DNA from: an uncultured bacterium
Lineage (GTDB): Bacteria > Verrucomicrobiota > Kiritimatiellia > RFP12 > UBA1067
Assembly (NCBI GenBank): GCA_946401765.1
Contig: CAMIVJ010000113.1
Coordinates: 1-8,320 of the forward strand
DNA length: 8,320 nt
Direction of reading: 5' to 3'
In this document: piece after piece, positions 6,639 through 8,320 of the stretch
How positions within the stretch are numbered: the first letter of the stretch is position 1
Layout of the letters: each line of letters starts with the position of its first letter
Program-made: the position numbers and the translations under genes
Notes under the pieces: generated by a model
Databases searched by the model: none
What the model saw: only the letters and a program-made list of their open reading frames with translations
Told to the model about the DNA's origin: nothing

Positions 6639-7310
6639 ATGGACGCGCGCGAACTTGCAGAGAAGGACCGTACGGCCCGCGAATGGTGCGCCGATCCGCA
6701 TCGCTATTTCAAGGCGTTCAGCCGCACGGCCCGTCGCTTCCAGCATGAGCATCCCTCGCCACGCTACCGCGTGATGACGCTCGTGGGAGGGGCTCAGGAC
6801 TTCCTGCCGCGCCGCCCGATTCTGCTCAACATCTTCGGCCGCACCACGCCCGTCGAAAGCTGGCCGGAGGTGTTCGCGTACATCGCAAGCGAGGTTGTGG
6901 CGTCGTGTCCGTCAACAGTGATCGCCCTCGAGCGCGCGGGCATGCTTTCGTGGATGACCAACCTCGCGCCTGCTGGAACGGGTATCGTGGAGGCGTTTCG
7001 CACGGGCCAGGCATCGCTCAACTTCGATACGCTCGAAGAGGGGTTCAATTCCATCCTCTGGCTGCTTGCGATGACGGACGTCAAGTTCAACGAAGTGCTT
7101 GTGCAGGTTGATCCCTACGCCACTGACGCCGACTGGCGCGCGCGAGAATCCGCCATCCGCGCCAAGCGCGAGGAGGAGAACCGCGTGCTTCGCGAAATCG
7201 ACGAGGCACGCCGCCGCTACGCCGAGGAGCATCCCGAGGAGATCGCCGCGAAGATCGACGAAGCTACCGACAACGTAAAGAAAGAGGAGGCGCTAAGATG
7301 GGAAATCTGA
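6639..7310 (+). CDS. Protein of unknown function with charged coiled-coil C-terminus
   Basis: I do not recognise this 223-residue family. It has no signal peptide or membrane span and is probably cytoplasmic. Residues 1-45 are basic and rich in Arg and His. Residues 46-160 look like a compact alpha/beta domain with hydrophobic strands (VMTLVGG at 45, ILLNIFG at 61, TVIALERAG at 93, EVLVQVDPYA at 152) and a helix ending in SILWLLAM (138-145). Residues 164-220 are almost entirely charged and helical (RESAIRAKREEENRVLREIDEARRR and beyond), a likely coiled coil or extended helix for oligomerisation or partner binding. The ATG at 6639 is 3 nt after the manA stop, so the two are very likely co-transcribed. 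The 3' end overlaps the next small ORF by 13 nt. A role in sugar metabolism is suggested only by position. Confidence 0.85.
   Translation: MDARELAEKDRTAREWCADPHRYFKAFSRTARRFQHEHPSPRYRVMTLVGGAQDFLPRRPILLNIFGRTTPVESWPEVFAYIASEVVASCPSTVIALERAGMLSWMTNLAPAGTGIVEAFRTGQASLNFDTLEEGFNSILWLLAMTDVKFNEVLVQVDPYATDADWRARESAIRAKREEENRVLREIDEARRRYAEEHPEEIAAKIDEATDNVKKEEALRWEI
7284..7290 (+). promoter_or_regulatory. Shine-Dalgarno site for the 35-codon micro-ORF
   Basis: GAGGAGG ends 7 nt before ATG 7298 and lies within the coding sequence of the 223-residue protein, where it encodes Glu-Glu. Position and strength are the main argument that the small ORF is translated. Confidence 0.6.
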
Positions 7311-7405
7311 TTGGAGCTGCCGTATCCTGCCTGTGGCAGGCGGCTGTGATTGTAGCTGATGTTATAATCCACGGCGCCGGAATCGTCGGCGGCCTGGGAT
7401 CCTGA
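7298..7405 (+). CDS. Small hydrophobic protein, 35 residues, unknown function
   Basis: The ORF runs from ATG 7298 to TGA 7403-7405 and overlaps the upstream gene by 13 nt in another frame. GAGGAGG precedes the ATG at good distance. The product begins MGNLIGAAV and ends GAGIVGGLGS. Apart from D21 and H25, which would lie one helical turn apart on the same face, residues 4-33 carry no charge and could form one membrane helix, with small residues G26, G28, G31, G32 and G34 near the end. No known family is recognised. It may be a small membrane protein working with the adjacent mannose genes, a leader peptide for the GH92 gene, or a chance ORF. The ribosome site and coupling make chance less likely, but the same bases also hold a palindrome and a -10 element. 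Confidence 0.55.
   Translation: MGNLIGAAVSCLWQAAVIVADVIIHGAGIVGGLGS
7326..7340. repeat. Perfect 6-bp inverted repeat (CCTGCC-TGT-GGCAGG)
   Basis: The two arms 7326-7331 and 7335-7340 are exact reverse complements around a 3-nt loop. The element lies inside the micro-ORF and 22 bp upstream of a -10 sequence. No T-tract follows, so it is not a standard terminator. It could be a regulator site for the GH92 promoter or an RNA hairpin. Confidence 0.6.
7360..7368 (+). promoter_or_regulatory. Extended -10 promoter for the GH92 gene
   Basis: TGTTATAAT is a perfect extended -10 element inside the micro-ORF. No -35 is evident at normal spacing. Transcription would begin near 7375 and give the GH92 gene a leader of about 56 nt. 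It may supply expression independent of the manA promoter. Confidence 0.55.
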
Positions 7406-7416
7406 CGCGCTTAAGA

Positions 7417-7423
7417 GGGAGGG
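7417..7423 (+). promoter_or_regulatory. Shine-Dalgarno site for the GH92 gene
   Basis: GGGAGGG contains GGAGG 9 nt before ATG 7432. It selects this ATG over the in-frame ATG at 7501, which would remove most of the signal sequence. Confidence 0.75.
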
Positions 7424-7431
7424 CTTCTGCC

Positions 7432-8320
7432 ATGACAATCAAGTTGCGCAGCCAGAGGGCTGTGGCTTTGACTATATGCATCGCGGCGTGTGGCGCCGCG
7501 ATGTTCGTATATGCTGAAAAATGGAGTCCGGCGGAAATTGCCGACACACGCTTCGGAACTGCGCGTTCGTACGGAAGCGACATCCTCGGGCCGAGCCTTC
7601 CGCACGGCTCGTCGCATCCATCGCCAGACTCACTATGGCCAACGCAGCACGTCCGCCCAAAGGGCGCGCGCCACGGGTTTGGTCCGCCAACGAGCGGCTG
7701 GTGGCCGGGCGACAAGGTGGTGGGCTTCTCGCAGCTGCACGCGCAGGGCACGGGCGGCACGCCGAGCTACGGCATCTTCCGCTACGTGTTCGAGCCGGAC
7801 GACATGGAGATACTCGAGTCTCATCCGTACCGCCTGAGAACGAGGATGAAGAAGTCCGGCCTGCTCGTGGACGTCTCGGCCACTGCGCATGGGGCGGTCT
7901 ACCATGTGCGCAAGGAGGACGGCACGCCCGTGGCGCTGCCGCTCGACAGGAAATGCAAGATCGCGAAGAGCGACTGTCTGAACAAGTCCGGCGAATTCAC
8001 CGGCAACTGGAACCCCGCCCCGTACCGCTGCTGGGCCCACTCGGAGGTGGACGTGAAGACGGGGCTGCACCGCATCGCCGTATCGTTCCATTCCGAGCAG
8101 CGCGCGAAGGAGCATTTCGCCCGCGAGCTCGCAGGGCGAAGTCTGGACGATATTGCCGCCGCGGCCAAGGCCAAGTGGGAAACGACTCTTGCCTGCATCG
8201 ACATAGAAGGCGTTGACGACGCCGAGAGGCGCAAGTTCTACTCGCTTCTCATGGAGACCTTCATACAGCCGCGCGACCGCACGGCGGACGGTATCGGCTG
8301 GGACGACCACTACACGCTGT
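7432..8320 (+). CDS. GH92 family alpha-mannosidase, N-terminal part, exported
   Basis: The frame is open to the right edge; 296 residues are visible. GH92 enzymes are calcium-dependent exo-alpha-mannosidases acting on N-glycans or yeast mannan. The N-terminal family pattern IGT-x-PG-PFG-SPD appears as FGTARSYGSDILGPSLPHG then SPDSLWP (41-70). The GFSHxHxSGTG motif appears as GFSQLHAQGTGG (98-109) followed by PSYGIF. The end of the N-terminal domain and the start of the catalytic barrel are recognisable as AKWETTL (247-253), FYSLLMETFIQPRD (269-282) and WDDHYTL (290-296), close to the family's SLWDT region. The catalytic acidic residues lie beyond the window. The N-terminus has K4, R6, R9, a hydrophobic stretch 10-19, a possible lipobox IAAC (17-20), and an alternative signal peptidase I site VYA before E29. 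The enzyme is therefore periplasmic, secreted or lipid-anchored. Placement downstream of manA supports a mannose pathway. Confidence 0.92.
   Translation, partial: MTIKLRSQRAVALTICIAACGAAMFVYAEKWSPAEIADTRFGTARSYGSDILGPSLPHGSSHPSPDSLWPTQHVRPKGARHGFGPPTSGWWPGDKVVGFSQLHAQGTGGTPSYGIFRYVFEPDDMEILESHPYRLRTRMKKSGLLVDVSATAHGAVYHVRKEDGTPVALPLDRKCKIAKSDCLNKSGEFTGNWNPAPYRCWAHSEVDVKTGLHRIAVSFHSEQRAKEHFARELAGRSLDDIAAAAKAKWETTLACIDIEGVDDAERRKFYSLLMETFIQPRDRTADGIGWDDHYTL

Noticed and set aside
7521..8216. A 231-codon plus-strand open frame
   Set aside because: It is Arg-rich and out of frame with the GH92 coding sequence, which has clear family motifs, a signal peptide and a ribosome site in the frame starting at 7432.
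1..8320. CRISPR array, insertion sequence or prophage
   Set aside because: No regularly spaced short DNA repeats, transposase or phage proteins were seen. The repeats found are diverged protein-level modules.

Overview
The window is GC-rich bacterial DNA with every supported gene on the + strand. It holds two very large secreted repeat proteins, a tRNA-Thr, and a mannose-related cluster cut by the right edge. The combination of autotransporter-type beta-strand repeats, InlB-type B-repeats with putative Ig domains, a short class I phosphomannose isomerase and a GH92 alpha-mannosidase fits a host-associated member of the Verrucomicrobiota / Kiritimatiellota / Lentisphaerota group best. That placement is an inference from gene content; no marker gene is present to prove it.

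Left region (1-5579): the 3' part of a giant beta-strand-rich extracellular protein (open at the left edge, stop at 2916-2918) is followed after 24 nt by a complete 878-residue secreted protein starting at 2943. The first contains two copies of a module about 605-613 residues long. The second has a signal peptide, a duplicated unit of one InlB-type B-repeat plus two Ig-like domains, and a C-terminal beta domain with an internal repeat. The short gap and strong ribosome site suggest co-transcription. No enzyme motif, outer-membrane barrel or sorting signal was recognised in either.

Middle (5580-5807): a compact non-coding stretch with a 7-bp tandem repeat, a strong promoter, tRNA-Thr(UGU) with encoded CCA, and an extended -10 promoter that would give the next gene a leader of only about 11 nt.

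Right region (5808-8320): manA (mannose-6-phosphate isomerase), then after 3 nt a 223-residue protein of unknown function with a charged coiled-coil tail, then an overlapping 35-codon hydrophobic micro-ORF, then the N-terminal 296 residues of an exported GH92 glycosidase. A working model is that GH92 releases mannose from alpha-mannosides outside the cytoplasm and ManA converts mannose-6-phosphate to fructose-6-phosphate. A second extended -10 element inside the micro-ORF may let the GH92 gene be expressed separately. The most interesting unexplained items are the micro-ORF with its embedded palindrome and promoter, the unknown coiled-coil protein tied to manA, and the large-scale internal duplications of the two secreted proteins.
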